This document shows positions 8,085 to 17,313 of a stretch of 64,000 nt of DNA, piece after piece. The notes under the pieces were generated by a model that saw nothing but the letters and a program-made list of their open reading frames with translations, did not search any database and was not told the origin of the DNA. This DNA is from Marivibrio sp040218065 (lineage in GTDB: Bacteria; Pseudomonadota; Alphaproteobacteria; UBA8366; Aestuariispiraceae): the NCBI RefSeq assembly GCF_040218065.1, contig NZ_JAVJQE010000009.1:62001-126000 (forward strand), in the 5' to 3' direction. How positions within the stretch are numbered: position 1 is the stretch's first letter; every line of letters begins with the position of its first letter. The translations under genes and the position numbers were made by a program.

Positions 8085-9497
8085 ATGAGCGCACGAACCC
8101 AGCACCTTGAGACCGGCGCGCGCGGGGAGACCCGCGCGATGCTGCGGCTCGCCTGGCCGTTGGCGGCCTCGATGCTGGCGATCATCCTGGTCGAGACGAC
8201 GGACGTGCTGATGATCGCACGCCTGGGCGAGGAGCAGCTGGCGGCCGGCGCGCTCGGCTTCAATCTATTCATCCTGTTCCTGCTGTTCGGCGTGGGCGCC
8301 AGCAGCGCGGTCTCGGGCCTGAGCGCGCAAGCATTGGGCGCGGGCGACGAGGCGGGCGTGCGCCGCACCTTCCGGCAGGGGCTGTGGCTCGCCCTCCTGG
8401 CGGCGGCGCCTTGCGCGGCGGCGCTGAGCCAGGGCGATCGCATCCTGATCGCGCTGGGCCAGGATCCGCAGCTGTCGGCCTTGGCGCAGACCTATCTGGA
8501 CTACATGGCCTGGGTTCCCTTTCCGATCTTCCTGATCCTGGTGCTGCGCAACACCATGGCTGCGCTGGAGTGCGTGCGCACGCCCATGCTGATGACCTTT
8601 GCGCTGGTGCCGCTCAACATCCTGTTCAACTGGATCTTCATGTTCGGCGGGTTGGGCCTGGTCGCGCCGATGGGCCTGCCGGGGGCGGGCCTGGGAACCT
8701 TGGTGATCGAGGGCGCCGGCCTTCTAGCCCTGCTGCTCTATATGACCCGCGCGAAGCGCTTCCGGCGGTTCGAGTTCCTGAAGAATCTCCACCGTCCCGA
8801 CTGGCCGCGCTTCCGCAGCCTGGCGCGCGTGGGCGCGCCCGCCGGCGGGCTCGCCGTCTTGGAGCATGCGATGTTCCTGAGCGCCGCCCTTCTGATGGGC
8901 TGGATCGGCACGCGGGAGCTCGCGGCCTACCACATCGCGATCCAGATCTGCTCGATCCTGTTCGTTGCGCCCTTCGCGCTCGCGCAGGCCGCCACGATCC
9001 GCATCGGTCAGGCGGCAGGGGGCCGGGATCTGGCGGCCGTGCGCGCGCGGGGGCGCACGGTCCTCGGCCTGACGGTTCTGGTCATGGGCGCGGCCGGGGT
9101 CGGGCTTTGGGTCTGGGCGGAGGCGCTGATGCGCCTGTTCGTCGGGGGTGAGCAGACGAACGCGGCCGAGCTGATCGCGCTGGGCGCCGGCTATCTGGCG
9201 ATCGCCGCCCTGTTTCAGTTGGTCGACGGGCTGCAGATCGTCGCCTGCGGGGCGCTGCGCGGGTTGAACGACACGATGGCCGCGTTCTGGCTGGGGCTCG
9301 TCGGCTATATCGCGGCGGGCTCGGGCTTCGCTTATCTGTTCGCCTTTCCGCTGGGATGGGGCGGGGCCGGGGTCTGGTGGGGATTGGCCGTCGGATTGGC
9401 GATCGTCGCCGCGCTCGCCCTGCTGCGCTTCCACCTGATGACTCGCGACGCGGCGCACGCCTTCCGACGCCTGATGCAAGAGGCGCCGCCGTCATGA
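8085..9497 (+). CDS. MATE family efflux transporter
   Basis: A 470-aa protein with about twelve membrane helices in two homologous halves. The N-terminal half shows the MATE feature E-T-T-D-V-L-M-I-A-R-L-G-E-E-x-L-A. The family exports cationic drugs or metabolites against H+ or Na+. The ATG at 8085 starts 44 bp after the DUF454 gene. The same frame extends further upstream, but that part is antisense-like low-complexity Arg/Gly sequence. Its stop overlaps the tlyA start (ATGA), so tlyA translation is probably coupled. Confidence 0.92.
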   Translation: MSARTQHLETGARGETRAMLRLAWPLAASMLAIILVETTDVLMIARLGEEQLAAGALGFNLFILFLLFGVGASSAVSGLSAQALGAGDEAGVRRTFRQGLWLALLAAAPCAAALSQGDRILIALGQDPQLSALAQTYLDYMAWVPFPIFLILVLRNTMAALECVRTPMLMTFALVPLNILFNWIFMFGGLGLVAPMGLPGAGLGTLVIEGAGLLALLLYMTRAKRFRRFEFLKNLHRPDWPRFRSLARVGAPAGGLAVLEHAMFLSAALLMGWIGTRELAAYHIAIQICSILFVAPFALAQAATIRIGQAAGGRDLAAVRARGRTVLGLTVLVMGAAGVGLWVWAEALMRLFVGGEQTNAAELIALGAGYLAIAALFQLVDGLQIVACGALRGLNDTMAAFWLGLVGYIAAGSGFAYLFAFPLGWGGAGVWWGLAVGLAIVAALALLRFHLMTRDAAHAFRRLMQEAPPS

Positions 9498-10243
9498 CCG
9501 CCGCGCAGAAGAAACAACGCGCCGACCAAGCGCTGGTCGAACGCGGCCTGGTCGAGACCCGCGCCAAGGCGCAGGCGCTGATCATGGCCGGCAAGGTCTT
9601 CACCGGCGAACAGCGCATCGAAAAGCCCGGGCAGCCGATCGCGCCCGACAAACCGCTCGAGGTGCGCGGCCAGGACCACCCCTGGGTGAGCCGAGGCGGC
9701 CTGAAGCTGGAGATGGGGCTCGCCGCCTTCGGGATCGACCCGACGGGGATGGTCGCGATCGATGTGGGCGCGTCCACCGGCGGCTTCACGGACGTGCTGC
9801 TGCAACGCGGGGCCGCCAGGGTCTACGCCGTCGACGTCGGGCGCGGCCAGCTGCATTGGAAGCTGCGCAGCGACGCGCGCGTCGTGGTTCTTGAAGCGAC
9901 GAACGCCCGCGCGCTGAGCGCCGAGCAAATCCCCGAGCCCGCCGACATCGTCGTCTGCGACGCGAGCTTCATCGGGCTGGAGAAGGTGCTGCCGGCGGCC
10001 CTCGCGCTCACCAAGCCCGAAGCCTGGCTGGCGGCGCTGATCAAGCCGCAATTCCAGGTCGGCAAAGGCGAGGTCGGCAAGGGCGGGGTCGTGCGGGACC
10101 CGGCGCTGCACGAGCGCGTGTGCGCCGAAGCCCGCGCCTGGCTGGACGCCCAACCCGGCTGGCGCGCCCTCGACATCGTGGAAAGCCCGATCACCGGGCC
10201 CTCGGGGAACGTCGAGTTCCTGCTGGGCGGGCGGAAGGGTTAG
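9494..10243 (+). CDS. tlyA: TlyA family rRNA 2'-O-methyltransferase
   Basis: This 249-aa protein begins with an S4 RNA-binding domain (R-A-D-Q-A-L-V-E-R-G-L-V-E-T-R-x-K-A-Q-x-L-I, residues 8-35). An FtsJ-like Rossmann methyltransferase follows: SAM motif D-V-G-A-S-T-G-G-F-T-D near residue 80, then C-D-A-S-F-I and K-P-Q-F. TlyA methylates ribose 2'-O positions in ribosomal RNA, and members are also annotated as haemolysin A. The dxs-tlyA neighbourhood is conserved in many alphaproteobacteria. The start overlaps the MATE stop by 4 bp. Confidence 0.93.
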   Translation: MTAAQKKQRADQALVERGLVETRAKAQALIMAGKVFTGEQRIEKPGQPIAPDKPLEVRGQDHPWVSRGGLKLEMGLAAFGIDPTGMVAIDVGASTGGFTDVLLQRGAARVYAVDVGRGQLHWKLRSDARVVVLEATNARALSAEQIPEPADIVVCDASFIGLEKVLPAALALTKPEAWLAALIKPQFQVGKGEVGKGGVVRDPALHERVCAEARAWLDAQPGWRALDIVESPITGPSGNVEFLLGGRKG

Positions 10244-10380
10244 GGGCCCCCTTTGTCGTCCCGCCACGCTCGCGCCGCTCTCCGGATAGTCGTCGGCGCG
10301 GCCCTCAGATCGCGGGTCTCCTCCTCAGCGACCCCCGCGCCCGGCCCTGCGCCGCACGGCGGGCGTCTTTTCCCCTCGGC

Positions 10381-10404
10381 CCCGCCACCGCGGGCGCTTT
10401 TTTT
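10381..10404 (+). terminator. Candidate factor-independent terminator after tlyA
   Basis: CCCGC and GCGGG form a 5-bp GC stem with a four-base loop (10381-10394), followed three bases later by seven T residues (10398-10404). It lies about 140 bp past the tlyA stop and between convergent genes. The stem is short, so confidence is moderate. Confidence 0.45.
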
Positions 10405-10442
10405 AAGCCGTCTCGGACCTTCACCCTTTTCCCGGCGACTGA

Positions 10443-11291
10443 TCAGTCGCTTGCATGCGCCAGACCAAACGCCTCGTAGGCGGCCCGCTTTACAGCCTCC
10501 CGCGCAATTTCGGTGTGCGCCTGGTCCGGCTTTAGATGATAGGTCGCACCGCCGAACCGGACCGCGCCCCGTTTATTCCCGTCGAAGCCGTGGGTCGCGC
10601 CGTCGATGACGACAATTTCGAAATTCTTACCCAGCTTCTCCGCCTGTTGGCCGAGATCGACGCAGGCTTCCGGATAGGAGAGCGTATCTGAGGTGCCGAC
10701 AATGATCAGAACTTTCTCATCGGTCGTCTGCCGGTCGACATTGACCCGCATGCAGCCTGGGTAGAGGCCGACATAGAGTTTCGGCGTGATGTCGCCCGTC
10801 GGATACGGACGCAGCCGCATTGTTCCCAACGTGACCGAGCCCCCGCGGGAGAAGCCCATGATCCCCATCCGCTCGGCGTCGATCTGCGGATGCGTCGCCA
10901 AGAAGGGCAATGCGCCCTGCACGTCCTGGATCGGCGTCGGTCCGCCGGGACCGATCGGCGGAACCAGACCGCGCGGCTGATAATAATTGATGCGGAAGGT
11001 TGCGACGCCCAACTCGTTCAGAAAGGCGCTCCAGGTCCAATCGCGATAGCCTTGGCCGCCGCTGCCGTGGAGAATCAGCATCACGGGAACCTTCCCCTCG
11101 ACGCCCTCCGGCATGGTCAGCGTGCCGATCGGATCCACCTGATCGCCCCGCCAGTAGCTCGTCGGAGACGGATATTTGAAGGTCCCTGTCGCTCCGTCGG
11201 AGAGCGAGGCGCGTCGCTCCGCGCAGGCCCCCAACGTTAGGGCGACCGCGATCAGCGACGCCGCTAGAAGGCGATGGTTGGACATTTTCAT
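10443..11291 (-). CDS. Lipoprotein alpha/beta hydrolase, dienelactone-hydrolase-like
   Basis: A 282-aa protein with a signal peptide ending in a lipobox (L-G-A-C near residue 22), so it is likely lipid-anchored. The rest is an alpha/beta hydrolase: oxyanion region L-H-G-S-G-G near residue 75, nucleophile elbow G-F-S-R-G-G, and late Asp and His (D-G-A-T-H-G-F). The ATG at 11291 is preferred because AAGGA sits upstream. An ATG at 11306 is also in frame. It belongs to a run of three lipoprotein genes on this strand and is paralogous to the one at 11869-12879. The substrate is unknown; ester or lactone hydrolysis is the family expectation. Confidence 0.85.
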   Translation of the reverse strand: MKMSNHRLLAASLIAVALTLGACAERRASLSDGATGTFKYPSPTSYWRGDQVDPIGTLTMPEGVEGKVPVMLILHGSGGQGYRDWTWSAFLNELGVATFRINYYQPRGLVPPIGPGGPTPIQDVQGALPFLATHPQIDAERMGIMGFSRGGSVTLGTMRLRPYPTGDITPKLYVGLYPGCMRVNVDRQTTDEKVLIIVGTSDTLSYPEACVDLGQQAEKLGKNFEIVVIDGATHGFDGNKRGAVRFGGATYHLKPDQAHTEIAREAVKRAAYEAFGLAHASD

Positions 11292-11428
11292 GAGGACTTC
11301 CTTCATCTACGTCGACCCGCCGACCTCGCGCTCCGCGGCCGGCGGCGCCTGAGATCGTAGGAAAAGGCGCCCGGGACGGCTCGCACGACCGTGCGCGATC
11401 CGTCCCGGGCCATACGCCGCGACAGCGT

Positions 11429-11839
11429 CTAGCTTTCGATCGCGTACTGGGTGCTGAGCGAACCGTCCGCGTCGTAGAAGTAAAGCCGCTCGCCGTCGTA
11501 ACGGATCTTCTGGCACTTGGTGTACCGGTCCAGATCGTCAGGGTCCGCCCCTTCCGGCCGGATCACGCGGCACCAGCCGCCATCCTCCAATTCATAGGTC
11601 ATGTCGAACATTTTGCCGCGCGAGGCCCCAACGGCCGTCCCGTCGGCGGAGAACTCCACCCAATGATCCGCGCGGTCCAGGTCCTGGATGCGCTTGCCGT
11701 AGACGAGCGCGGCGAGTTGTTCAGAACTCACCGGTTCGCCTTTCATTTCGGGCGCGGCGGCGGTTTGCGTCCCGCTCCCGCTGGTCTGACAGGCGGCCAG
11801 CACGAAGAGAGCGGCGGCGAAGAATAGTGAGGGCTTCAT
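11429..11839 (-). CDS. Small lipoprotein of unknown function
   Basis: A 136-aa protein with a signal sequence and lipobox L-A-A-C at residues 14-17. The mature part begins with a Ser/Gly/Thr/Ala linker. The remainder is a small domain with regularly spaced Trp, Tyr and two Cys (G-G-W-C-R-V and T-K-C-Q-K-I), perhaps a disulfide. I do not recognise the family. It lies 29 bp downstream of the hydrolase lipoprotein at 11869-12879, suggesting one operon, and shares the C-Q-T-(T/S)-G-S-G start of its mature region with it. Confidence 0.75.
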   Translation of the reverse strand: MKPSLFFAAALFVLAACQTSGSGTQTAAAPEMKGEPVSSEQLAALVYGKRIQDLDRADHWVEFSADGTAVGASRGKMFDMTYELEDGGWCRVIRPEGADPDDLDRYTKCQKIRYDGERLYFYDADGSLSTQYAIES

Positions 11840-11868
11840 GATTCTTCTTTAACGTTGGAGGGGCGCGC

Positions 11869-12879
11869 TTATGAAGTCGGACCCTTCAGGGTGCGCGTGA
11901 AGAAGGCGGTGATGTCGGCAAGCGCCTGCGCGCGCACCTCCGGCGTGCCGCCGCGGGTGAAGCCGCGCTTGCCGCAATCCTTGAAGACCGTTCGCACGAA
12001 GGGGCCCCAGCCCATCTCCGAGGTGATGTCGAGCGGCTCGTAAACCATCAGACCCGAATCGCGGATCTCGAACTGGCAGTCGGCGAACGTCGCCGCTGTG
12101 GAGACCCGGCTCTTTCTGGGTATGAGAAACTGGTGGGAGGCGTCGGGGTAGACGGTCACCGACACGTCCTGGGCGCCCTGCGCGCGCATCCGGTCCGCGG
12201 TGATCTCGCAGTTGGCTGCCGGCGTCTGATCGTCTTCGGCCCCGAGGAAAAAATGAATCGGACCGCCGACGGTCTTCACAGTGTCCCACTGCATCGCGCA
12301 TCCGGGATAGACCGGCGCGTAGGCGGCGAACGGCGGCGCGTCGCCCAGGATCGCCTGCTTGATCGGGGCCAGCGCGTCGTACATCGCAACGATGCCGCCG
12401 CGCGAGAAGCCGGTGATCCCCACTCGCTCGGGATCGATCTCCGGGCGTTGGCGCAGCGCCTTGAGCGCCTGGAGGCCGTCCACGACGTTTGCCGGGATCG
12501 GCAGCTTGCCTTGATCGCGTCCGGTGCTGGACAGCCCCCGTCCGGAGAAACTGTCGACGATGAAGGCGGCGAAGCCGGCTTCCAGGAGAGCGTCGCTCAC
12601 CGAGCCTTCGATCTCTGAGCGGATGCCGCCGCTGCCGTGCATCAGGATGACGGCCGGAACCGGCCCCTCAGCCCCCTCCGGCAGGCGCAGCACGCCGTCG
12701 ATCTCATCGACCTCGCCGGTGTAGCTCCCATCCAGGATTTGGACATAGCCGTCCGGCGTGTAGGTCTGAAAGCTGATCTCCTCCCCGCCGCCGGCCCCTG
12801 AACCAGACCCGGTCGTTTGACAGGCGCTTAGCGCGAAAGCGGCGAAGCAGGCTGCGGAAAAACGGCGGTTGAAAATCAC
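11869..12879 (-). CDS. Lipoprotein alpha/beta hydrolase, dienelactone-hydrolase-like (paralogue)
   Basis: A 336-aa protein starting at GTG 12879, supported by a strong GGAGGTGA ribosome site. The signal peptide ends in lipobox L-S-A-C. The catalytic pattern matches the gene at 10443-11291: M-H-G-S-G-G near residue 80, G-F-S-R-G-G around residue 155, an acidic residue region (A-E-D-D), and D-A-S-H-Q-F near residue 250. It is first in a three-gene lipoprotein operon. Several Cys in the C-terminal third suggest periplasmic disulfides. Function beyond hydrolase fold is not known. Confidence 0.87.
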   Translation of the reverse strand: MIFNRRFSAACFAAFALSACQTTGSGSGAGGGEEISFQTYTPDGYVQILDGSYTGEVDEIDGVLRLPEGAEGPVPAVILMHGSGGIRSEIEGSVSDALLEAGFAAFIVDSFSGRGLSSTGRDQGKLPIPANVVDGLQALKALRQRPEIDPERVGITGFSRGGIVAMYDALAPIKQAILGDAPPFAAYAPVYPGCAMQWDTVKTVGGPIHFFLGAEDDQTPAANCEITADRMRAQGAQDVSVTVYPDASHQFLIPRKSRVSTAATFADCQFEIRDSGLMVYEPLDITSEMGWGPFVRTVFKDCGKRGFTRGGTPEVRAQALADITAFFTRTLKGPTS

Positions 12880-13112
12880 AGGTCACCTCCATTGAGTGGC
12901 AGACGGTTGGCGACCGCCTTTTGCTAATCAAAGAGTGACGAAATCTTCATTGGCGTACAGTTTCCATATGGAAAGGGGGAGGAGAAAGACACCGCCAAAC
13001 GTCGCTAAGGCGCGGCTAACGGCAAAACACGCAATCCAACATTGCGCGCCGAAACTCTTCCCCATACTCTATTTAGGATGCCGAATAGACTGGGACTTTC
13101 GGGTTAGTTCCT

Positions 13113-14249
13113 ATGGATCAGTGGACACTGAGTCAGGCGATTGAAGGCCTATATACCTCGGCGCTCGAAGAGGACGCTCTACGGAAAGTCGCCGAGAAAA
13201 TGCGGCGCATCTTTTCTTCGAATCTTGGTTTCGTCGGCCGCTTCGATATCTCTTCCGCGCAACAAACGACTGTTTCGGCCGGCGGCTCCCCAACGATGGA
13301 CGCCGAGTACGCTCAGTTCGGACCCGGGACGCCGCTGACGCGGGTGATGCTGAGCGGGTGTGGAGATTCGCCCTACCTCGACACGGACTTGAGCGCTGAC
13401 GCGCGGCGCCTTTACACCACCGCCCCCGTGGTTCGAGAGTTCTTCGCACCCAGGGAAATGGATAAAGCGATTCTGGCCCCGTTGACCGTCGCCGGCGATT
13501 CTGTGACCTATATCGGGGTTCGCCGCGGCGGCGGCGGCGGTCATTACCGGGAAGACGATAGAATGATGTTTTCCCTCCTCGCCCCGCATGTGCGGCAGAT
13601 TGCGCATATCCAAACTTGTCTCGGCGAAGCCGAGAGCCTCAAACACGCCCTGGCGCGTTCAATGGACCTTTTGGGGGCAGGGGTCTTTCTCATCAATGAC
13701 GAGCGCCGCCTTCTTCATATGAACCGCCGCGCGGAACAGTTGGTGCAAGAGCGCGACGGGATTTCCATAACGAAAGGCGGTATCCTCGTCGCTTCTATCC
13801 GCGACTCAAACGCCGCCTTACAGCGAGCCTTGCGCGATGTCGCGCGCACGGATGTCGCCCCAGCCGAACAGACGGGCTGCGTCTTACGGCTTGAGCGTCC
13901 CAACGGCCGCCGTCCATTGAGCGTTCTTATATCGCCGGTCAATGAGCCTATGGCCGGCGCGCTTTCGATCGCGCATCCGCGGGCGACCGCCATTCTTTTC
14001 GTTCGCGATCCGGACGCGGACCTGGATGTCGCTCGGGAAGACGTCGCCGCCCTTTGCGGAGTCTCAACACGCGAAGCCGAAGTCATTGTCGGCCTGTTGC
14101 ACGGTCGGACCATAAAGGAGGTCGCGCGTCAAATGGGACTGACCGAAAACAGCGCGCGCCAATATGTGAAAAACATTCTGACCAAAACAGGCGCCCGTTC
14201 CCAGCACGACCTCGTCGGACGCGTATTCGCTGCGTTGCCCGCACGATGA
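13113..14249 (+). CDS. LuxR-type transcriptional regulator
   Basis: This 378-aa protein ends in a classic LuxR/FixJ helix-turn-helix (about residues 310-370): L-S/T-x-R-E-A-E-V-I, G-R-T-I-K-E-V-A-R-Q-M-G-L-T-E-N-S-A-R-Q-Y-V-K-N-I-L-T-K-T-G. The long N-terminal part has no recognised receiver (no early Asp pair), so it is probably a ligand or PAS-like sensor. The upstream 230 bp is AT-rich compared with its neighbours and separates it from the divergent lipoprotein operon, which is an obvious candidate target. No strong ribosome site precedes the ATG. Confidence 0.88.
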   Translation: MDQWTLSQAIEGLYTSALEEDALRKVAEKMRRIFSSNLGFVGRFDISSAQQTTVSAGGSPTMDAEYAQFGPGTPLTRVMLSGCGDSPYLDTDLSADARRLYTTAPVVREFFAPREMDKAILAPLTVAGDSVTYIGVRRGGGGGHYREDDRMMFSLLAPHVRQIAHIQTCLGEAESLKHALARSMDLLGAGVFLINDERRLLHMNRRAEQLVQERDGISITKGGILVASIRDSNAALQRALRDVARTDVAPAEQTGCVLRLERPNGRRPLSVLISPVNEPMAGALSIAHPRATAILFVRDPDADLDVAREDVAALCGVSTREAEVIVGLLHGRTIKEVARQMGLTENSARQYVKNILTKTGARSQHDLVGRVFAALPAR

Positions 14250-14277
14250 CGGAGCGCCGACTGAGCGTGATTGTGCG

Positions 14278-15174
14278 CTAAAGGATGCGCCCCAAAAATT
14301 CCCGAAGAAGCCCCTCAAAGCGTTCCCTAGAATCGAAGACGACGGAATGGTGCGCGCCCTCGACGATGCGAAACCGGCCGCCGAACAACTTGGAAGGCCG
14401 CAGAGCCGCCACATAATCCTGGCTGACGAATGCGTCGCGCTCGCCCACAGCCATCAAGAGGGGGACGCGCGACGTGTGCGTCAAGGCCGCCTCGTCAACG
14501 AACTCGCCGCGCTGGAGGCTGCTCGCCAAATTGCGCCTGGCGCGCCCATCGCTCCGTTCTACATCGCTCAGTAGGGTCTCAAACAGCGCGCCAGATGAAG
14601 CGCCTGTCACCGCGTGCAAGAACTGTCTCGCCTCCGCGTCGGTGAGATGTTCCTGAAAGAGGTAGCCTATTTCCTCCGATCGCTTGAAGGCGCGGTCTAG
14701 GTCCTCTGGCTCCCGAGAGACCGGCGGCGTTCCGAACGCCGCCACCGCTTTGAGCCGCGTGTCGGCCGTGGCCGAATACTCAAGCGCGATATGCCCCCCT
14801 AAACTAACGCCGACGAGCACGAAGGGGTCCAGATCAAGGCCGTCCGCGACCTCTTCTAGGATTCGCGCGTATCCCGGCAGCGAATAATCCGTCTCGGGCC
14901 GCCGGGCGTTCTGGGAGCGTCCGTGGCCCGGCAGATCAAACGCGACAACCCGAAGGCTGTCGCCGAAAGATCCGGTCAATTGCTCAGAAAATAGGCTCGC
15001 AGAGAGTGAATTTCCGTGGAGGAGAACGACGCACGGTCCTTGCCCCTGACTATCGTAAACAGATACCGAGCCAGCAGTCGTTTCTAAGGAAACGGAGACA
15101 GGACGCACACAAACGCTCCACAACACCGCGTGATTGGTGCGAGCGTATCTAAATATCAGACGGCTGCAAGCCAA
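14278..15174 (-). CDS. Alpha/beta hydrolase
   Basis: A 298-aa alpha/beta hydrolase with oxyanion motif L-L-H-G-N-S near residue 52, D-L-P-G-H-G-R-S, nucleophile elbow G-V-S-L-G-G-H and final E-G-A-H-H-S. The conserved domain begins near residue 27, so the true start is uncertain: GTG codons inside the first 25 codons could equally serve. It is convergent with the LuxR regulator (28 bp apart). The family covers esterases, peptidases and lactone hydrolases, and the specific substrate cannot be told. Confidence 0.85.
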   Translation of the reverse strand: MACSRLIFRYARTNHAVLWSVCVRPVSVSLETTAGSVSVYDSQGQGPCVVLLHGNSLSASLFSEQLTGSFGDSLRVVAFDLPGHGRSQNARRPETDYSLPGYARILEEVADGLDLDPFVLVGVSLGGHIALEYSATADTRLKAVAAFGTPPVSREPEDLDRAFKRSEEIGYLFQEHLTDAEARQFLHAVTGASSGALFETLLSDVERSDGRARRNLASSLQRGEFVDEAALTHTSRVPLLMAVGERDAFVSQDYVAALRPSKLFGGRFRIVEGAHHSVVFDSRERFEGLLREFLGRIL

Positions 15175-15449
15175 ACGGCGCGCCCAACCTAATTGAGCGG
15201 TCTCCAGTGATCGTCAATGTATTGTCGCCTCCTCGCGACGGCCGCGAACGTCGGCGATGGGCGATCCGTCTTTACGACGACAATGACCGCCCCCTGAAAC
15301 AGGCGCGACGCGTCGCCTCGTTCGACCGTGCGCCTGTTTCCCTTCGAGGGGTAGGGACAGGTCGCCCGCCGGCCTCGCCAGCCCGGCCGATTGCGCAGCG
15401 ACGTCCTGCGGTCCGCGGGGGCGCGAGAAGCGGGCTCAATCGCCCTCCC

Positions 15450-17222
15450 CTACTCCACCCGGCGGATCGGCGGCATGGCGACGGGCCCCGCCATCAGGGC
15501 CCGAAGGGTCGTGAGATCGCCGGTCACGGGCTCGACCCGGCGCGCGACGACCGAGGTGATCAGGGCGTCGGCGAACTCCTCGACGCCGCCGCCGCCGTCG
15601 ATCCATTCCATCACCGCTTCGAAGGGCGATTTCGGCTCCGGCATGAGGCGCAGGTCCAGCGGCGCGTCCGCCGGCAGGTCGAGGAGCGCGCGCGTCTCCT
15701 CGAGCGCCGCCTTGAAGCCGCCCACCCGATCGACCAGGCCGGCCTCCAGCGCGTCCGAGCCGAGCCAGATGCGCCCGCGCGCGGCTTGATCCAGCTGCTC
15801 GGGCGAGAAATTGCGGGCGCGCGCCACATGGCCCGTGAAATCGTCGTAGACGAAGTCGAGCATCGCCTCGAAGCGCTCCCGCTCGGCCGGATCGAAGCGG
15901 TCGATAAAGCTCCACATCCCGGCGTTCTCTCCGGCGGAGACTTCGCCCCACTGCACGCCGAGGCTGTCCCAGAAACCGCGGGTGGCGAGCTTGCCGGAAT
16001 AGACCCCGATCGAGCCGGTGAGCGTGCCGGGCGAGGCCAGAATCCGGTCGGCGTCCAGGCTCACCATATAGCCGCCAGAGGCCGCGACATCGCCCATCGA
16101 GACGATCACGGGCTTGCCCGCCTCGCGCAGCCGACGCACGGCGCGGCGCACCTCGTCGGAGGGGCCGTAGGCGCCGCCGGGACTGGTCACGCGAAACAGC
16201 ACGGCCGCGATCTGATCGTCGGCCAGCGCGTCCTCCATCGCCTGCGCGACGCGCGCCGGCCCGAAGCTGTCGTCGCCGAAGAAAGGATCGGGTTCCTCAA
16301 CCGCCTCGATCGGTCCGACGCCGTAGATCAGCGCGACGGTGCGCGCCGGCGCCTCCGCATCGGCCCGCGCGGCGCGGTAGTGGGCGACGGAGACCGGATC
16401 GGCCTCCGCGCCCAAGGCCTCGTCCAGCGCCAGGCCGGCTTCGTCACGGTAGCCGATGCGATCGACCAACCCCGCCTCGAACGCCTCGCGCGCCAACAGC
16501 GGCCCGCGGTCGACCAGCGCGCGCACCGCGTCCGGCGCCATGCCGCGGTTGGCGGCGATCTCGCCCGCCAGCTGGTCGACCCAGCCGTCGACGACGCGCT
16601 GCAACGAGCGCCGTACGGGCTCGGAATAGCCTTGGCGGATCAGCGGGTCGATCCCGCCCTTGAATTCGTGCCGCTGACCGACCTGCGGGTCGATCTCCAG
16701 ATCGTTGAGGGCTTCGGCGAAGAACGGCGCCTCCAGCGCGATTCCTGACAGGCCGACGCCGCCCGACGGCTGCAGCCAAAGCTCCGAGAAGGCGGTGGCC
16801 ACGGCGACGTCCGCCATCTCGTCGCCGAGCGCGCCAAGGTCGCTGGCGAAGGCCAGCGCCGGCTTGCCGCTCTCCCGGAAGGTGCGGATCGCCTCGGCCA
16901 GCTCCTGCGCTTGGGCGACGCCCAGGCCCGCGCCGCCGACTTCGGCGCGCAGGGCCTTGATCTGCGGATCGTCGGCTGCGGCCTCAATCGCCGCCAGCAT
17001 TTCCTGCAGCGTCGGCTCGGGCTCGGGGTCGAACAACGGCTGCGTGGTGCGCTGCTCCAGCGGCGCGAGCGTAAGATCGAGGCTGAGCACCGCCTGATCC
17101 GGCAACGTCGGCGCGTCGCCGCGGACCGAGAGGGTGAAGAGCGTCACCGCCGCGACGATCGAGATCGTCAGGACGCCGACCACGGCGAAGGCCCACAGCA
17201 GAATACGACCGACTTTGCGCAC
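15450..17222 (-). CDS. sppA: Signal peptide peptidase SppA, 67K type
   Basis: A 590-aa protein with one N-terminal membrane helix (residues 7-30) and two tandem S49 peptidase domains, the long form typical of E. coli SppA. The expected catalytic Lys lies in the first domain (H-E-F-K-G-G near residue 190) and the nucleophile Ser in the second (D-V-A-A-S-G-G-Y near residue 380). SppA degrades remnant signal peptides in the inner membrane from the periplasmic side. It is transcribed alone or with the upstream TPR gene, about 90 bp away. Confidence 0.93.
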   Translation of the reverse strand: MRKVGRILLWAFAVVGVLTISIVAAVTLFTLSVRGDAPTLPDQAVLSLDLTLAPLEQRTTQPLFDPEPEPTLQEMLAAIEAAADDPQIKALRAEVGGAGLGVAQAQELAEAIRTFRESGKPALAFASDLGALGDEMADVAVATAFSELWLQPSGGVGLSGIALEAPFFAEALNDLEIDPQVGQRHEFKGGIDPLIRQGYSEPVRRSLQRVVDGWVDQLAGEIAANRGMAPDAVRALVDRGPLLAREAFEAGLVDRIGYRDEAGLALDEALGAEADPVSVAHYRAARADAEAPARTVALIYGVGPIEAVEEPDPFFGDDSFGPARVAQAMEDALADDQIAAVLFRVTSPGGAYGPSDEVRRAVRRLREAGKPVIVSMGDVAASGGYMVSLDADRILASPGTLTGSIGVYSGKLATRGFWDSLGVQWGEVSAGENAGMWSFIDRFDPAERERFEAMLDFVYDDFTGHVARARNFSPEQLDQAARGRIWLGSDALEAGLVDRVGGFKAALEETRALLDLPADAPLDLRLMPEPKSPFEAVMEWIDGGGGVEEFADALITSVVARRVEPVTGDLTTLRALMAGPVAMPPIRRVE

Positions 17223-17313
17223 CAGAAAAACTCCCGACTTCAGACTGGCGGCCCGCGCCGCCGGGACGTCGCAATAGGTAAAGCGTGCGGCGAGCGATGC
17301 AAGCGCCCGACGC

